Origin: CALHVR01 sp963528625
Lineage (GTDB): Bacteria > Fusobacteriota > Fusobacteriia > Fusobacteriales > Leptotrichiaceae
DNA: 60,761 nt
NCBI GenBank assembly: GCA_963528625.1
Contig: CAURVQ010000008.1
Span: 1-60,761 of the forward strand
Direction: 5' to 3'
The translations under genes and the position numbers were made by a program. The notes beneath the pieces were generated by a model that worked only from the letters and a program-made list of their open reading frames with translations, was not told where the DNA came from and searched no databases. Below, in pieces: positions 25,617-34,447 of this stretch (positions are counted from its first letter, which is position 1; the number at the start of each line of letters is the position of its first letter).

Positions 25617-26576
25617 ATGATATTTTTAACATCGTTAAAAAGTATATTTGGAATAATATTTATAATTTCGTTAGGGTATGTGTTAAGAAAAAAGAATTGG
25701 TTTCATGATAGTTTTAGTGCTAATGTTTCAAAACTTATAACAAATATTGCATTACCGGCTTCAGTATTTTACTCGGTTCAAAAATATTTAGAATTAGATA
25801 AACTAATAAAATTATCGGATAGATTGCTTTATACATTTGCATCAGCAATTCTAGGGTATGTTGTTGCTGTATTTATGGTTAAAATTTTTAAAATAAGACC
25901 CGGAAGAAGAGGTGTTTTTATAAATGCTGTAGTAAATGCTAACACTATTTTTATAGGAATGCCGTTAAATATAGCTTTATTTGGTGAAGCGAGTATGCCT
26001 TATTATTTAATTTATTATGTAACAAATACGGTATCAATTTGGACATTGGGAGTTTATTTTATAAATAATGATCCAATTTATGTAAATGATAAAGCGATAG
26101 AGAAAGGACATTTTAATTGGAAAAAATTGATGTCTCCTCCATTGATGGCATTTATTATAGCTTTAATAGTTTTATTTGTAAGAATTGAAACACCAGAATT
26201 TATATTATCAACATTAGGATATTTAGGGAATATTGTAACTCCGTTATCACTTATGTATATTGGAATTGTTTTAGCTGATGCAGGGTTGCATAGTATACAT
26301 TTTGATAAAGATACAATTTTGGCATTATTTTTTAGATTTATATTTTCACCGGTTGTTATGATGGGATTGATACTTTTAAGTACAGTAATTTCAGGAGATT
26401 TCACACAGTTAGATAAACAAACATATATGATACAAACAGCAGCTCCGGTATTTGCAGTTCTTCCGATATTAGTCCATGAAGCTAAAGGGGATGTAAAATA
26501 TGCTACAAATGTTGTAACGACAAGCACAATATTGTTTGTTATTGTAATACCAATTATATTGAGTATAGTTAAATAA
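25617..26576 (+). CDS. AEC (auxin efflux carrier) family transporter
   Basis: A 319-residue membrane protein with about ten hydrophobic segments. Landmarks of the AEC family are GYVLRKKNWFHDSF near the start, NIALPASVF, the GVFINAVVNANTIFIGMPL helix and LMYIGIVLADAGL in the second half. Members export or import small organic acids such as malate or malonate; the substrate here is unknown. AAGAAGGA precedes the ATG. It is a single-gene unit between two terminators. Confidence 0.88.
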   Translation: MIFLTSLKSIFGIIFIISLGYVLRKKNWFHDSFSANVSKLITNIALPASVFYSVQKYLELDKLIKLSDRLLYTFASAILGYVVAVFMVKIFKIRPGRRGVFINAVVNANTIFIGMPLNIALFGEASMPYYLIYYVTNTVSIWTLGVYFINNDPIYVNDKAIEKGHFNWKKLMSPPLMAFIIALIVLFVRIETPEFILSTLGYLGNIVTPLSLMYIGIVLADAGLHSIHFDKDTILALFFRFIFSPVVMMGLILLSTVISGDFTQLDKQTYMIQTAAPVFAVLPILVHEAKGDVKYATNVVTTSTILFVIVIPIILSIVK

Positions 26577-26608
26577 AGCATTGATTTTATGAGAAAATAA
26601 ATTATAAG

Positions 26609-26662
26609 ATACTACATTTTGAAATTTAAACAAAAGTTTGGAATTTGAGATGTAGTTTTTTT
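26609..26662 (+). terminator. intrinsic terminator after the AEC gene
   Basis: ACTACAT (26611-26617) pairs with ATGTAGT (26650-26656); an inner AAATT/AATTT stem extends it, and seven Ts follow. Confidence 0.75.
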
Positions 26663-26775
26663 ATGGCTAAGTAATAAAAATATAAAGATAAATATAGAAA
26701 TAAAAATTAAAAAAATCATTTTATAAGAAAGTTAATTTAAGTAATAACTTTTAGGAATATGTAATATTGTTGTAA

Positions 26776-26804
26776 TTGAAAAAAAGTAAAAAATATGATA
26801 TAAT
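26776..26804 (+). promoter_or_regulatory. promoter of prfA-prmC
   Basis: TTGAAA (26776-26781), 17 bases, TATAAT (26799-26804), about 50 bases before the start codon. Confidence 0.8.
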
Positions 26805-26854
26805 AACTAGAATAAATAAGATAGTGAAAGATAAAAATAGGAGTGAAAATATAT

Positions 26855-27934
26855 ATGTTTCAAAAATTAGATGATGTTGTATTAAGACACGAGGAATTAA
26901 CGAATTTATTGATGGATCCGGAAGTTACGAAAGATCCAAAAAAAATAATGGAATATAATAAGGCGTTGAATAGCATTGATGAAGTTGTAAAAAAATATAC
27001 TTATTATAAAACTAGAAAAAATGAAATGATAAGTTTAAAAGAAGACATAAAAATAGAAAAAGATGCTGAAATGAAAGAAATGATGTTGGAAGAGATCAAA
27101 GAAATTGAAGAGGAAATGCCTGAATTAGAAAATGAATTAAAAATTTTATTACTTCCAAAAGATCCTAATGACGATAAAAATGTAATTATGGAAATTAGAG
27201 CAGGAGCAGGTGGAGATGAGGCAGCTTTATTTGCTGCAGATGTATTTAGAATGTTTACAAGATACGCTGAAAGAAATAAATGGAAAACAGAGATAATAGA
27301 TAAAAGTGAAATTGGTGTTGGAGGATTAAAAGAGATAACATTTTTAATAAAAGGTAATGGAGCTTATTCAAGATTAAAATTTGAAAGTGGAGTTCATAGA
27401 GTGCAAAGAGTTCCAGCTACAGAATCTTCAGGAAGAGTACATACTTCTACAATAACGGTTGCAGTATTGCCAGAAATTGAAGATGTGAGCGAAGTAGAAA
27501 TAAATCCAAGTGATTTACAAATTGATACATATAGATCAAGTGGAGCGGGTGGACAGCACGTAAATACTACGGATTCAGCTGTAAGAATTACGCATAAACC
27601 GAGTGGAATTGTAGTAACATCACAAGATGGAAGATCTCAAATAAAAAATAGAGAAGCAGCAATGAAAGTATTGGCTTCAAAATTATATGAAATGGAATAT
27701 GAAAAACAAAGAAAAGAAGTTGAGAGTGAAAGAAGATCACAAGTTGGAAGTGGAGATAGATCAGAAAAAATAAGAACTTACAACTTCCCACAAGGAAGAG
27801 TAACAGATCATAGAATTAAATTAACATTACATAGATTGGATGGAGTGTTAGATGGTGATATAGATGAAATAATAGATGCTTTAATTGCATTTGATCAAGC
27901 AGAATTACTGAAAGCTGTTGGTGATAATGAATAA
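26855..27934 (+). CDS. prfA: peptide chain release factor 1
   Basis: RF1 reads UAG and UAA stop codons. The GGQ motif that enters the peptidyl transferase centre is in SSGAGGQHVNTTDSAVR, and the stop-reading tripeptide region has PAT (VQRVPATESSGR), the P-x-T type of RF1 rather than the SPF of RF2. Length 359 aa is normal. The longest frame begins with GTG 26843, but GGAG upstream is better spaced for ATG 26855 (MFQKLDDV). The end overlaps the start of prmC, its methylating partner. Confidence 0.97.
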   Translation: MFQKLDDVVLRHEELTNLLMDPEVTKDPKKIMEYNKALNSIDEVVKKYTYYKTRKNEMISLKEDIKIEKDAEMKEMMLEEIKEIEEEMPELENELKILLLPKDPNDDKNVIMEIRAGAGGDEAALFAADVFRMFTRYAERNKWKTEIIDKSEIGVGGLKEITFLIKGNGAYSRLKFESGVHRVQRVPATESSGRVHTSTITVAVLPEIEDVSEVEINPSDLQIDTYRSSGAGGQHVNTTDSAVRITHKPSGIVVTSQDGRSQIKNREAAMKVLASKLYEMEYEKQRKEVESERRSQVGSGDRSEKIRTYNFPQGRVTDHRIKLTLHRLDGVLDGDIDEIIDALIAFDQAELLKAVGDNE

Positions 27935-29069
27935 TTTACTAGATATATTAAACAAATCGGTTAATTATTTAGAAAAAAAAGAAATTAAAGATGCAAGACT
28001 TATTGTGGAAACAATATTAGCAGAGATTTTTGAAATTCAAAGGATAATGCTTTATGCCAATTTTGAAAGAATTTTGACTGAAAAAGAATTAGAACAAATA
28101 AGGAAAAAGTTAAATGACTTTGTAGAAATGTCAAAAAAATATTCAACTGACGATGTAAAGAAGAAAGAAATGGAAATTTTAGCAAATATTGATAACAATG
28201 AAAAAGAGAGTGAAAGTATTAAAACTGTAAAAATTTTACTTGAAAAAAGTATAGAATATTTAGAAAAAAATAATGTGGAGGAAAATAAACTTATCGCAGA
28301 GATTATAATTTCTAATATTTTGAATGTAGATAGAATGATGTTATTTACAAAATATAGAGAAATTGTTAGCGATAATGATATTGAAAAAATTAGAGAATAT
28401 TTAAAGAAAATAGCGAAAGATAAATTACCGTTACAGTATTTACTTAATGAACAAGAATTTTATGGTAGAAAATTTTATGTTAATAAAGGTGTTTTGATAC
28501 CAAGACAAGATACAGAAATTTTAGTTGAAAAAGCGATAAATATAGTGAAAGATAAAAAGATAGAAACTCCTAAAATATTAGATATTGGTAGTGGCAGTGG
28601 CGTTATAGGAATAACGATGGCATTAGAAATAGAAAATTCAAAAGTTCTTGGAATTGATGTATCGGATGTTGCGATTGAAATATCAAATAAAAATAGAGAA
28701 ATTTTAAAAGCAAAAAATATTAAAATTGTAAAATCAAATTTATTTGAAAATGTGTCATTTAAAGAATTTGATATGATAATTTCTAATCCGCCGTATATAT
28801 CTCGAGATGAAATAGATGTGATGTCAGAAAATACATTGACTTGGGAACCGGAAGAAGCACTTTTTGCTGAAAATGAAGGATTATATTTTTATAATGAAAT
28901 ATGTGATAAAGGATATGAGTATTTACAAAAAGAAGGGTATTTGTTATTTGAAATAGGGTATAAACAAGGGGAAAAAGTTAAAACGATAATGGAAAAAAAA
29001 GGATATAAAGAAATTGAAATAATTAAAGATTTACAAGGACTAGACAGAGTCGTTGTAGGCAGAAAATAG
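27927..29069 (+). CDS. prmC: release factor glutamine methyltransferase with duplicated N-domain
   Basis: PrmC (HemK) methylates the glutamine of the GGQ motif in release factors. The catalytic domain (about residues 165-380) has LIPRQDTEILVE, DIGSGSGVIGI for SAM binding and the NPPYIS catalytic motif. At 380 residues it is about 100 longer than usual. The reason is visible: residues about 4-66 and 101-163 are two copies of the N-terminal helical substrate-binding domain (compare NKSVNYLEK with EKSIEYLEK, and QRIMLYANFERI with DRMMLFTKYREI), joined by a charged linker. It overlaps prfA by 8 bases; TTG 27918 is an alternative start. Confidence 0.93.
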   Translation: MNNLLDILNKSVNYLEKKEIKDARLIVETILAEIFEIQRIMLYANFERILTEKELEQIRKKLNDFVEMSKKYSTDDVKKKEMEILANIDNNEKESESIKTVKILLEKSIEYLEKNNVEENKLIAEIIISNILNVDRMMLFTKYREIVSDNDIEKIREYLKKIAKDKLPLQYLLNEQEFYGRKFYVNKGVLIPRQDTEILVEKAINIVKDKKIETPKILDIGSGSGVIGITMALEIENSKVLGIDVSDVAIEISNKNREILKAKNIKIVKSNLFENVSFKEFDMIISNPPYISRDEIDVMSENTLTWEPEEALFAENEGLYFYNEICDKGYEYLQKEGYLLFEIGYKQGEKVKTIMEKKGYKEIEIIKDLQGLDRVVVGRK

Positions 29070-29079
29070 TGAGGGAAAC

Positions 29080-29991
29080 ATGCTTTGGAAAAACGAGAGT
29101 AAAAAAATAATAATTTTAATTTGTTTAATGTTAGTTAATCAAGTGTTTGCAAATGATGTTTTAGATTTATTAATAAAAGATTATTACAATGAAAAGAATG
29201 AAAATTTATATAATAAAAATGGAAATAAAAAAACGATAGATTCAAATTTTGTAATAAATAGAGGAAAATCAAATCTAAAGATTTCAAATAGTGAATTAAT
29301 GGAAATTGCAGAAAAAATTTATAGGAATGAAACTGGTGGAAAAAGAGAAAACTTAGTTGCATGGAATAGTGGAGAAAATTTTCCGTCATTAGGAGTCGGT
29401 CATTTTATTTGGGCAAAATCAAGTGATTCAAATGGAATTTTTGGAGAATCTCTACCTGGACTTGTGCAATTTTATAAAGAAAAAGGAGTAGAATTACCAA
29501 AACTTTTATCAGAAAATAGATTTGCACCTTGGAAAAATAGAGCAGAATTGATGGAAAAAAAATCTAATGGAGATAATGACATAGAAGAATTAATAAATTT
29601 TTTTGATAATACAAGAGATATTCAAATTTTATATATTTTTAATAGGCTTGAGGATTCTTTAGACAAAATGATTAAAGCATCAGAAAATGGTGAAAATATT
29701 AAAAATCAATTTTATAGAGTGGCGAATTCTAAAAATGGATTGTATGCTTTAATAGATTATGTGAATTTTAAAGGAGAGGGGATTGCTACCTCTTCGTTAT
29801 ATAACAATCAAGGTTGGGGATTAAGACAGGTACTAGAAAATATGCATGGAACTTCAAATGGAGAAAGTGCTGTAACTGAGTTTGCAGAATCAGCAAAAGA
29901 GATTTTAACAAATAGAGTTTTAAATGCACCGAGAAATGAAACACAGTGGTTAATTGGTTGGCATAATAGAGTTGACACTTATAAAAAATAG
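29080..29991 (+). CDS. secreted protein, possibly lysozyme-like
   Basis: A 303-residue protein with an N-terminal signal peptide (KKIIILICLMLVNQVFA, cleavage expected after about residue 24). The central part reads IAEKIYRNETGGKRENL then AWNSGENFPSLGVGHFIW. The early glutamate followed by a G-x-GH turn recalls the E...GxGH active-site layout of phage-type lysozymes, which would suggest a cell-wall hydrolase. This is a weak, motif-only argument. Proteins of this layout are usually annotated as hypothetical. It starts 10 bases after prmC and overlaps no gene; queA follows after 10 bases, so it is within an operon. Confidence 0.6.
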   Translation: MLWKNESKKIIILICLMLVNQVFANDVLDLLIKDYYNEKNENLYNKNGNKKTIDSNFVINRGKSNLKISNSELMEIAEKIYRNETGGKRENLVAWNSGENFPSLGVGHFIWAKSSDSNGIFGESLPGLVQFYKEKGVELPKLLSENRFAPWKNRAELMEKKSNGDNDIEELINFFDNTRDIQILYIFNRLEDSLDKMIKASENGENIKNQFYRVANSKNGLYALIDYVNFKGEGIATSSLYNNQGWGLRQVLENMHGTSNGESAVTEFAESAKEILTNRVLNAPRNETQWLIGWHNRVDTYKK

Positions 29992-30001
29992 AGGAAATAA
30001 T

Positions 30002-31021
30002 ATGAATATAAAAGAATTTGATTTTGAATTACCGGAAGAATTGATAGCCCAGCACGCGATAGAGCCGAGAGATCATTCAAAGTTATTAGTATTGAATAGA
30101 AAAAATAGAACGAGAGAACATAAAAAATTTTTTAACATTATAGATTTTTTGAAAAAAGATGATATTTTAGTTATAAATCGTACAAAAGTAATACCTGCCA
30201 GATTGTTTGGGAAAAAAGAAACGGGCAGTGTCATGGAATGTTTTTTACTTAAGAGATATGATTTATATACATGGGAAGTATTATTAAAACCTGCAAAAAA
30301 ATTAAAATTAGGACAAAAAATTATATTTTCAAATGAGTTGAGTGCAGAATTAGTAGAAATAAAAGATGATGGAAATAGAATTTTAAAATTTGAATTTGAA
30401 GGTAGATTTGAAGAAATATTAGATAAGTTGGGAGAAATGCCACTTCCTCCGTATATTGCTGAGAAATTGGAAGATAAGAATAGGTATCAAACAGTGTACG
30501 CAAAAGAAGGAGAATCAGTAGCTGCACCAACGGCAGGACTTCATTTTACAGAAGAATTGCTTGAAAAAATACGAGAAAAAGGAGTAACTATCGCTGAAGT
30601 ATTTTTAGATGTAGGGCTTGGAACTTTTAGGCCTGTTCAAGTAGAAAATATTTTAGAACATAATATGCATAGCGAAAGTTATAGAGTACCAGAAGAAACA
30701 GCAGATATAATTAATAAAGCTAAAAAAAATAATCAAAGAATAATTGCAGTAGGGACAACTTCTGTAAGAACATTAGAATCGGTAGTTAATGAAGATGGAA
30801 TTGTTGAAGCAAAAGAGGGAAATACGAGTATATTTATTTATGGAGATTATAAATTTAAAGTAGTAGATGGAATCATAACAAATTTTCATTTACCAAAATC
30901 AACATTAATTATGTTAATTTCTGCATTTGGTGGGAAAGAGTTTATATTTGAAAGTTATGAAGAAGCGATAAAAGAAAAATATAGATTTTATAGCTTTGGC
31001 GATAGTATGTTTATTTATTAA
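30002..31021 (+). CDS. queA: S-adenosylmethionine:tRNA ribosyltransferase-isomerase
   Basis: QueA builds the cyclopentenediol ring of queuosine by moving the ribosyl part of SAM onto preQ1 in tRNA. The start FDFELPEELIAQHAIEPRDHSKLL, the VINRTKVIPARLFG strand, the APTAGLHFTEELL motif and the C-terminal NFHLPKSTLIMLISAFGG are family signatures. Length 339 aa is normal. Upstream in-frame starts to 29954 lie inside the previous gene; AGAGGAAATA before ATG 30002 and the MNIKEFDF start fix the choice. tgt is not in the window. Confidence 0.97.
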   Translation: MNIKEFDFELPEELIAQHAIEPRDHSKLLVLNRKNRTREHKKFFNIIDFLKKDDILVINRTKVIPARLFGKKETGSVMECFLLKRYDLYTWEVLLKPAKKLKLGQKIIFSNELSAELVEIKDDGNRILKFEFEGRFEEILDKLGEMPLPPYIAEKLEDKNRYQTVYAKEGESVAAPTAGLHFTEELLEKIREKGVTIAEVFLDVGLGTFRPVQVENILEHNMHSESYRVPEETADIINKAKKNNQRIIAVGTTSVRTLESVVNEDGIVEAKEGNTSIFIYGDYKFKVVDGIITNFHLPKSTLIMLISAFGGKEFIFESYEEAIKEKYRFYSFGDSMFIY

Positions 31022-31039
31022 ATTAATTAAAGGAGAAAA

Positions 31040-31750
31040 ATGTTTAAATATACTAAAATATTATTATTAAGTTTATTTTTTATTTTTTCAATTTTTATAA
31101 ATGCGAATGAAGGAGAAATAAGTAGATTTTTATCGGTTGGAAATTTAAAAATTGTAAGGCAAGAGCCATTGAGTATTGAAAGAGAAGATTTGACAATAAT
31201 AATAAATAAAGATAAAAGTATAAAAATAGATACAGATTATACTTTTAAGAATATTGGAAAATATAATATAAAATCAACATATATGTTTTTTTTAGATAAA
31301 GAAAATAAAGCTGAAAAAGGTAAATATATAAAAAATATACAATTTTATTCTAATTATAAAAAAGCTGAAAATTTAAGAGCGTTAATTAATTTTCAAGAAA
31401 AAAAATATGAAAATCAAATAAGTGATAATATTGAAAGAGAATGGTTTGCAATTTCAAAAATTATAAAGCCGAATGAAATAGGGAAAGTAAATGTTTCTTA
31501 TAATTTAGTGAATTTGGAATTGGAAAAAAATAAAAAATTTACTTATTCATTTGACTTAGTAGAAAATTTTAATAATAAAAATGAAGTGAAAATCTTTTAT
31601 GTAAAAATATTAAATAAATCAAATTTAGACATAAAAAATATAAATTATAAAGATTATATATTTAAAGAAATAGAAAATTCAAAATATAAAGAATATGAAC
31701 TGTTAATAGGAAATGAAAAATTAGAAAATAATTTAGTTATTGAGTTTTAA
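31040..31750 (+). CDS. secreted protein of unknown function
   Basis: A 236-residue exported protein: signal peptide KILLLSLFFIFSIFINA, then a beta-rich, Lys/Asn-rich mature part. The segment VGNLKIVRQEPLSIEREDLTI followed by a strand and DYTFKNIGKYNI resembles the beginning of DUF4424-type domains, but the match is loose and not a firm assignment. No catalytic motif is seen. It lies 19 bases after queA with AAGGAG before the ATG, so it is probably expressed with queA. Confidence 0.7.
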   Translation: MFKYTKILLLSLFFIFSIFINANEGEISRFLSVGNLKIVRQEPLSIEREDLTIIINKDKSIKIDTDYTFKNIGKYNIKSTYMFFLDKENKAEKGKYIKNIQFYSNYKKAENLRALINFQEKKYENQISDNIEREWFAISKIIKPNEIGKVNVSYNLVNLELEKNKKFTYSFDLVENFNNKNEVKIFYVKILNKSNLDIKNINYKDYIFKEIENSKYKEYELLIGNEKLENNLVIEF

Positions 31751-31766
31751 TATGAGAAAGGAGAAT

Positions 31767-31841
31767 ATGAAATTGTGTAAAATAAATTTTATGCGATTAT
31801 CATATAAAAATTTGAATGAGAATAACTGCAGGAGAATTTAA
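31767..31841 (+). CDS. possible 24-codon leader ORF overlapping the rsmD start
   Basis: GAAAGGAG (31756-31763) lies just before ATG 31767, which opens the 24-codon frame MKLCKINFMRLSYKNLNE... ending at TAA 31839-31841. It runs 26 bases into rsmD in another frame. The rsmD ATG (31816) has no binding site of its own, so ribosomes finishing or translating this leader may feed rsmD. It may also be chance. Confidence 0.45.
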   Translation: MKLCKINFMRLSYKNLNENNCRRI

Positions 31842-32376
31842 AAATAGAAGAATAAAATCAAGAGAAGGACACGATACAAGACCAACATTAGAAAGAATAA
31901 AAGAAGCAATTTATAGTATAATTGGAGAAAAAATATTAGATTCAAAATTTTTAGATTTATATTCAGGGACTGGAAATATGGCATTGGAAGCATTAAGTCG
32001 TGGAGCGAAAAAAGCTATAATGATAGAACAAGATACAGAAGCACTTAGAATAATTATTGAGAATATAAATAATATAGGACTTGAAAATAGATGTAGAGCC
32101 TATAAGAATGATGTCCATAGAGCGATAGAAATATTAGGGAGAAAAAATGAAAAATTTAATGTAATATTTTTGGATCCGCCTTATAAAGAAAATATTTCTA
32201 CAAAAACAATAAAAGGAATTGATATTAACGAATTGCTTGAAAAAGATGGAATTATTATTTCAGAACATAGTATTTATGAAAAAATGGATGACAGAATAGG
32301 TCGTTTTGTGAAATATGATGAAAGAAATTATAATAAAAAAATAATTACATTTTATAAATATTTTGATGAAATATAA
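31816..32376 (+). CDS. rsmD: 16S rRNA (guanine-N2) methyltransferase RsmD
   Basis: RsmD methylates a guanine (G966 in E. coli numbering) of 16S rRNA. Signatures are MRITAGEFKNRRI at the start, RPTLERIKEAIYSII, the SAM loop DLYSGTGNMALEALSRGA and catalytic FLDPPYK. Length 186 aa is normal. There is no Shine-Dalgarno before its ATG; a short ORF with a strong site overlaps the start, suggesting coupling. xseB follows after 21 bases. Confidence 0.95.
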   Translation: MRITAGEFKNRRIKSREGHDTRPTLERIKEAIYSIIGEKILDSKFLDLYSGTGNMALEALSRGAKKAIMIEQDTEALRIIIENINNIGLENRCRAYKNDVHRAIEILGRKNEKFNVIFLDPPYKENISTKTIKGIDINELLEKDGIIISEHSIYEKMDDRIGRFVKYDERNYNKKIITFYKYFDEI

Positions 32377-32397
32377 ATAATAAAGGAGTAGAATAAT

Positions 32398-32619
32398 ATG
32401 GTAGCTAAGAAACAAACATATGAGGAAAACATAAAAGAAATTGATGAAATTTTACAAAAATTTGAAACTGAATCATTAAGTTTAGATGATTCGATAGCAG
32501 AATACGAAAAAGCAATAAAATTGATAAAAGAATCAGAGAAATTACTTGAAGCTGGAGAGGGGAAAGTTTTAAAAGTTTTAGAAAAAAATGGTAAATTAGA
32601 AACAGAAGAACTAGATTAA
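32398..32619 (+). CDS. xseB: exodeoxyribonuclease VII small subunit
   Basis: A 73-residue helical protein matching XseB: TYEENIKEIDEILQKFE then SLSLDDSIAEYEKAIKLIKESEKLLE. Multiple copies bind the XseA coiled coil to form exonuclease VII. AAGGAG precedes the ATG. The xseB-ispA neighbour order is common in bacteria, but xseA itself is 28 kb upstream, and a terminator-like hairpin lies between xseB and ispA here. Confidence 0.92.
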   Translation: MVAKKQTYEENIKEIDEILQKFETESLSLDDSIAEYEKAIKLIKESEKLLEAGEGKVLKVLEKNGKLETEELD

Positions 32620-32623
32620 TTTT

Positions 32624-32668
32624 AGAAATTTCAGATTTGTATAAGATGTACGAAACTGAAATTTTTTG
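32624..32668 (+). terminator. intrinsic terminator between xseB and ispA
   Basis: AAATTTCAG-A-TTTGTA (32626-32641) pairs with TACGAA-A-CTGAAATTT (32649-32664): 15 pairs, one A-A mismatch, 7-base loop, followed by Ts. It would separate, or attenuate, transcription into ispA. Confidence 0.75.
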
Positions 32669-32702
32669 CTATAAATTATATTGATAAAACAAGAGGACTA
32701 AA

Positions 32703-33584
32703 ATGTTTAAAGAATATTTAAAAGAAAAAAAAGAAATTATTGAAAAAAATTTAGAAAAAATGCTGAAAAAATATGAATATCCACATAGACTGTCGGAAGC
32801 TATGAAATATGGAGTTATGAATGGTGGAAAAAGAATAAGACCTATTATAATGTATATGATATGTGATTTATTTGGAGAGAGTTATACGAAAATTGAAGAT
32901 ATAGCAGTGGCATTGGAGTTTATACATTGTTATTCATTAATTCACGATGATTTACCTGCTATGGATGATGATATGTATCGTAGAGGAAAACTTACTACTC
33001 ACATAAAATATGATGAAGCGACAGCCATTTTAGTTGGAGATGTTTTATTGACAGAAGCATTTAATATTGTGGCAAATTCTAATAAGATAACAGATAAAGA
33101 TAAAGTGAAAGTAATACAAAAAATGTCTGAGTATGCTGGATTTTATGGTATGGTTGGTGGACAATATGTAGATATGGAGTCTGAAAATAAAAAAGTAGGA
33201 GCAGAAACACTTGAATATATTCATAATCATAAAACGGGGAAATTGTTGTTAGCATCAGTTGAACTACCGTTAATTGTGTTGAATGTAGAGGGAGTAAAAA
33301 AAGAAAAATTGTTAGAATTTGCACAAATTATTGGTATAGCATTTCAAATAAAAGATGATATTCTGGATGTAGAAGGTAGTTTTGAGGAAACAGGAAAAGA
33401 ATCAACAGATGAAAAAAATGAGAAAACGACATATCCTAGTTTATTTGGGATTGAAAAAACTAAAGAAATATTAAATGGTTATGTAGAAAAAGCAAAAAGA
33501 ATAATAGAAAATAATTTTTTAGAAAATAAAAATAAAGAGTTATTATTGAAATTATTAGAATATTTTGTAGAGAGAAAATTATAA
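32703..33584 (+). CDS. ispA: farnesyl/geranyl diphosphate synthase (polyprenyl synthetase)
   Basis: Trans-prenyltransferase making the C15 (or C20) diphosphate used for undecaprenyl and quinone chains. It has GGKRIRP near residue 41, the first aspartate-rich motif DDLPAMDDD (82-90, the six-residue DDxxxxD spacing typical of bacterial FPP synthases), KTGKL, and the second motif KDDILDVEG. Length 293 aa is normal. The exact chain length cannot be read. AGAGGA precedes the ATG. Confidence 0.94.
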   Translation: MFKEYLKEKKEIIEKNLEKMLKKYEYPHRLSEAMKYGVMNGGKRIRPIIMYMICDLFGESYTKIEDIAVALEFIHCYSLIHDDLPAMDDDMYRRGKLTTHIKYDEATAILVGDVLLTEAFNIVANSNKITDKDKVKVIQKMSEYAGFYGMVGGQYVDMESENKKVGAETLEYIHNHKTGKLLLASVELPLIVLNVEGVKKEKLLEFAQIIGIAFQIKDDILDVEGSFEETGKESTDEKNEKTTYPSLFGIEKTKEILNGYVEKAKRIIENNFLENKNKELLLKLLEYFVERKL

Positions 33585-33609
33585 AATTAAATGAATGAGA
33601 GATAAATAA

Positions 33610-34407
33610 ATGTTTGTAGAAAAAGAAAATTATTATTATATAGAGGAATTTGAAAATCTGGGAATAAAAGCAGTTTATACGAAAAAAAATATGGGAAATA
33701 TGTCTGATTTTTGCCCTTTAGAAAATCAAGTTGAAGGAATACAGCTTGAAAATAGAAAAAAGTTATTAGATGATTTGGAAATGAATGAAAAACAACAGGT
33801 TTTTGCTTTTCAAACACATTCAAATAATGTGAAAGTGATTGACGAAAGCACGGATAAATATTATTATGAAAAAGAGTGCGATATAGATGGATTTGTGACA
33901 AATAGAAAAGATGTTGCGATATTTACATTTTATGCAGATTGTTTACCGATATTTGTGTATGATAAGAAGAATGCAGTAATTGGAGTGTGGCATTCAGGAT
34001 GGCTGGGAACATTTAAAGGAATATTACAAAATGGACTTGAACTTATGAATAAAACTTATGGAAGTAAAATGGAGGACATTTTAGTAGCATTTGGAATAGG
34101 AATGCAATCTAAATTTTATGAAGTAGGAGATGAGTTTTATGAAAAGTTTATAAAAAAATATGGAGAAAATAGTGAATTAATACAAAAAAGTTTTTGGTTT
34201 AATGAAAATACAAAAAAATATCATTTTGATAATATAAAATTTAACGAAATAAGAGCGTTAAATTTAGGAATAAAAAAAGAAAATATTATAATAGCGAGTG
34301 AGGACACTTATAGTGAAAAAGATAAGAATGGACAATATAAATTTCATTCACATAGAAGAGAGAGAAAAATGGCTGGAAGGGCAACAGCTATGATAAGTTT
34401 TAAATAA
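33610..34407 (+). CDS. pgeF: PgeF/YfiH-type peptidoglycan editing factor (laccase domain)
   Basis: A 265-residue protein of the DUF152/multicopper-polyphenol-oxidase-like family, also called PgeF or YlmD. The metal-binding triad is visible as His70 (FAFQTHSNNV), Cys111 (YADCLPIFV) and His128 (GVWHSGWLG). Members are reported to act on purine nucleosides or to correct peptidoglycan precursors in E. coli. The last residues (HSHRRERKMAGRATAMI) are also conserved. It follows ispA by 25 bases. Confidence 0.9.
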   Translation: MFVEKENYYYIEEFENLGIKAVYTKKNMGNMSDFCPLENQVEGIQLENRKKLLDDLEMNEKQQVFAFQTHSNNVKVIDESTDKYYYEKECDIDGFVTNRKDVAIFTFYADCLPIFVYDKKNAVIGVWHSGWLGTFKGILQNGLELMNKTYGSKMEDILVAFGIGMQSKFYEVGDEFYEKFIKKYGENSELIQKSFWFNENTKKYHFDNIKFNEIRALNLGIKKENIIIASEDTYSEKDKNGQYKFHSHRRERKMAGRATAMISFK

Positions 34408-34447
34408 GAGGAAGGAGAAAATAGTCAAATAATGATTATTTAAGGAG

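Noticed and set aside
34425..34439. Operator-like palindrome AAATAATGATTATTT before the methyltransferase gene
   Set aside because: Made only of A/T-rich bases in a very AT-rich genome, so chance is likely; no matching copy was found at other promoters.
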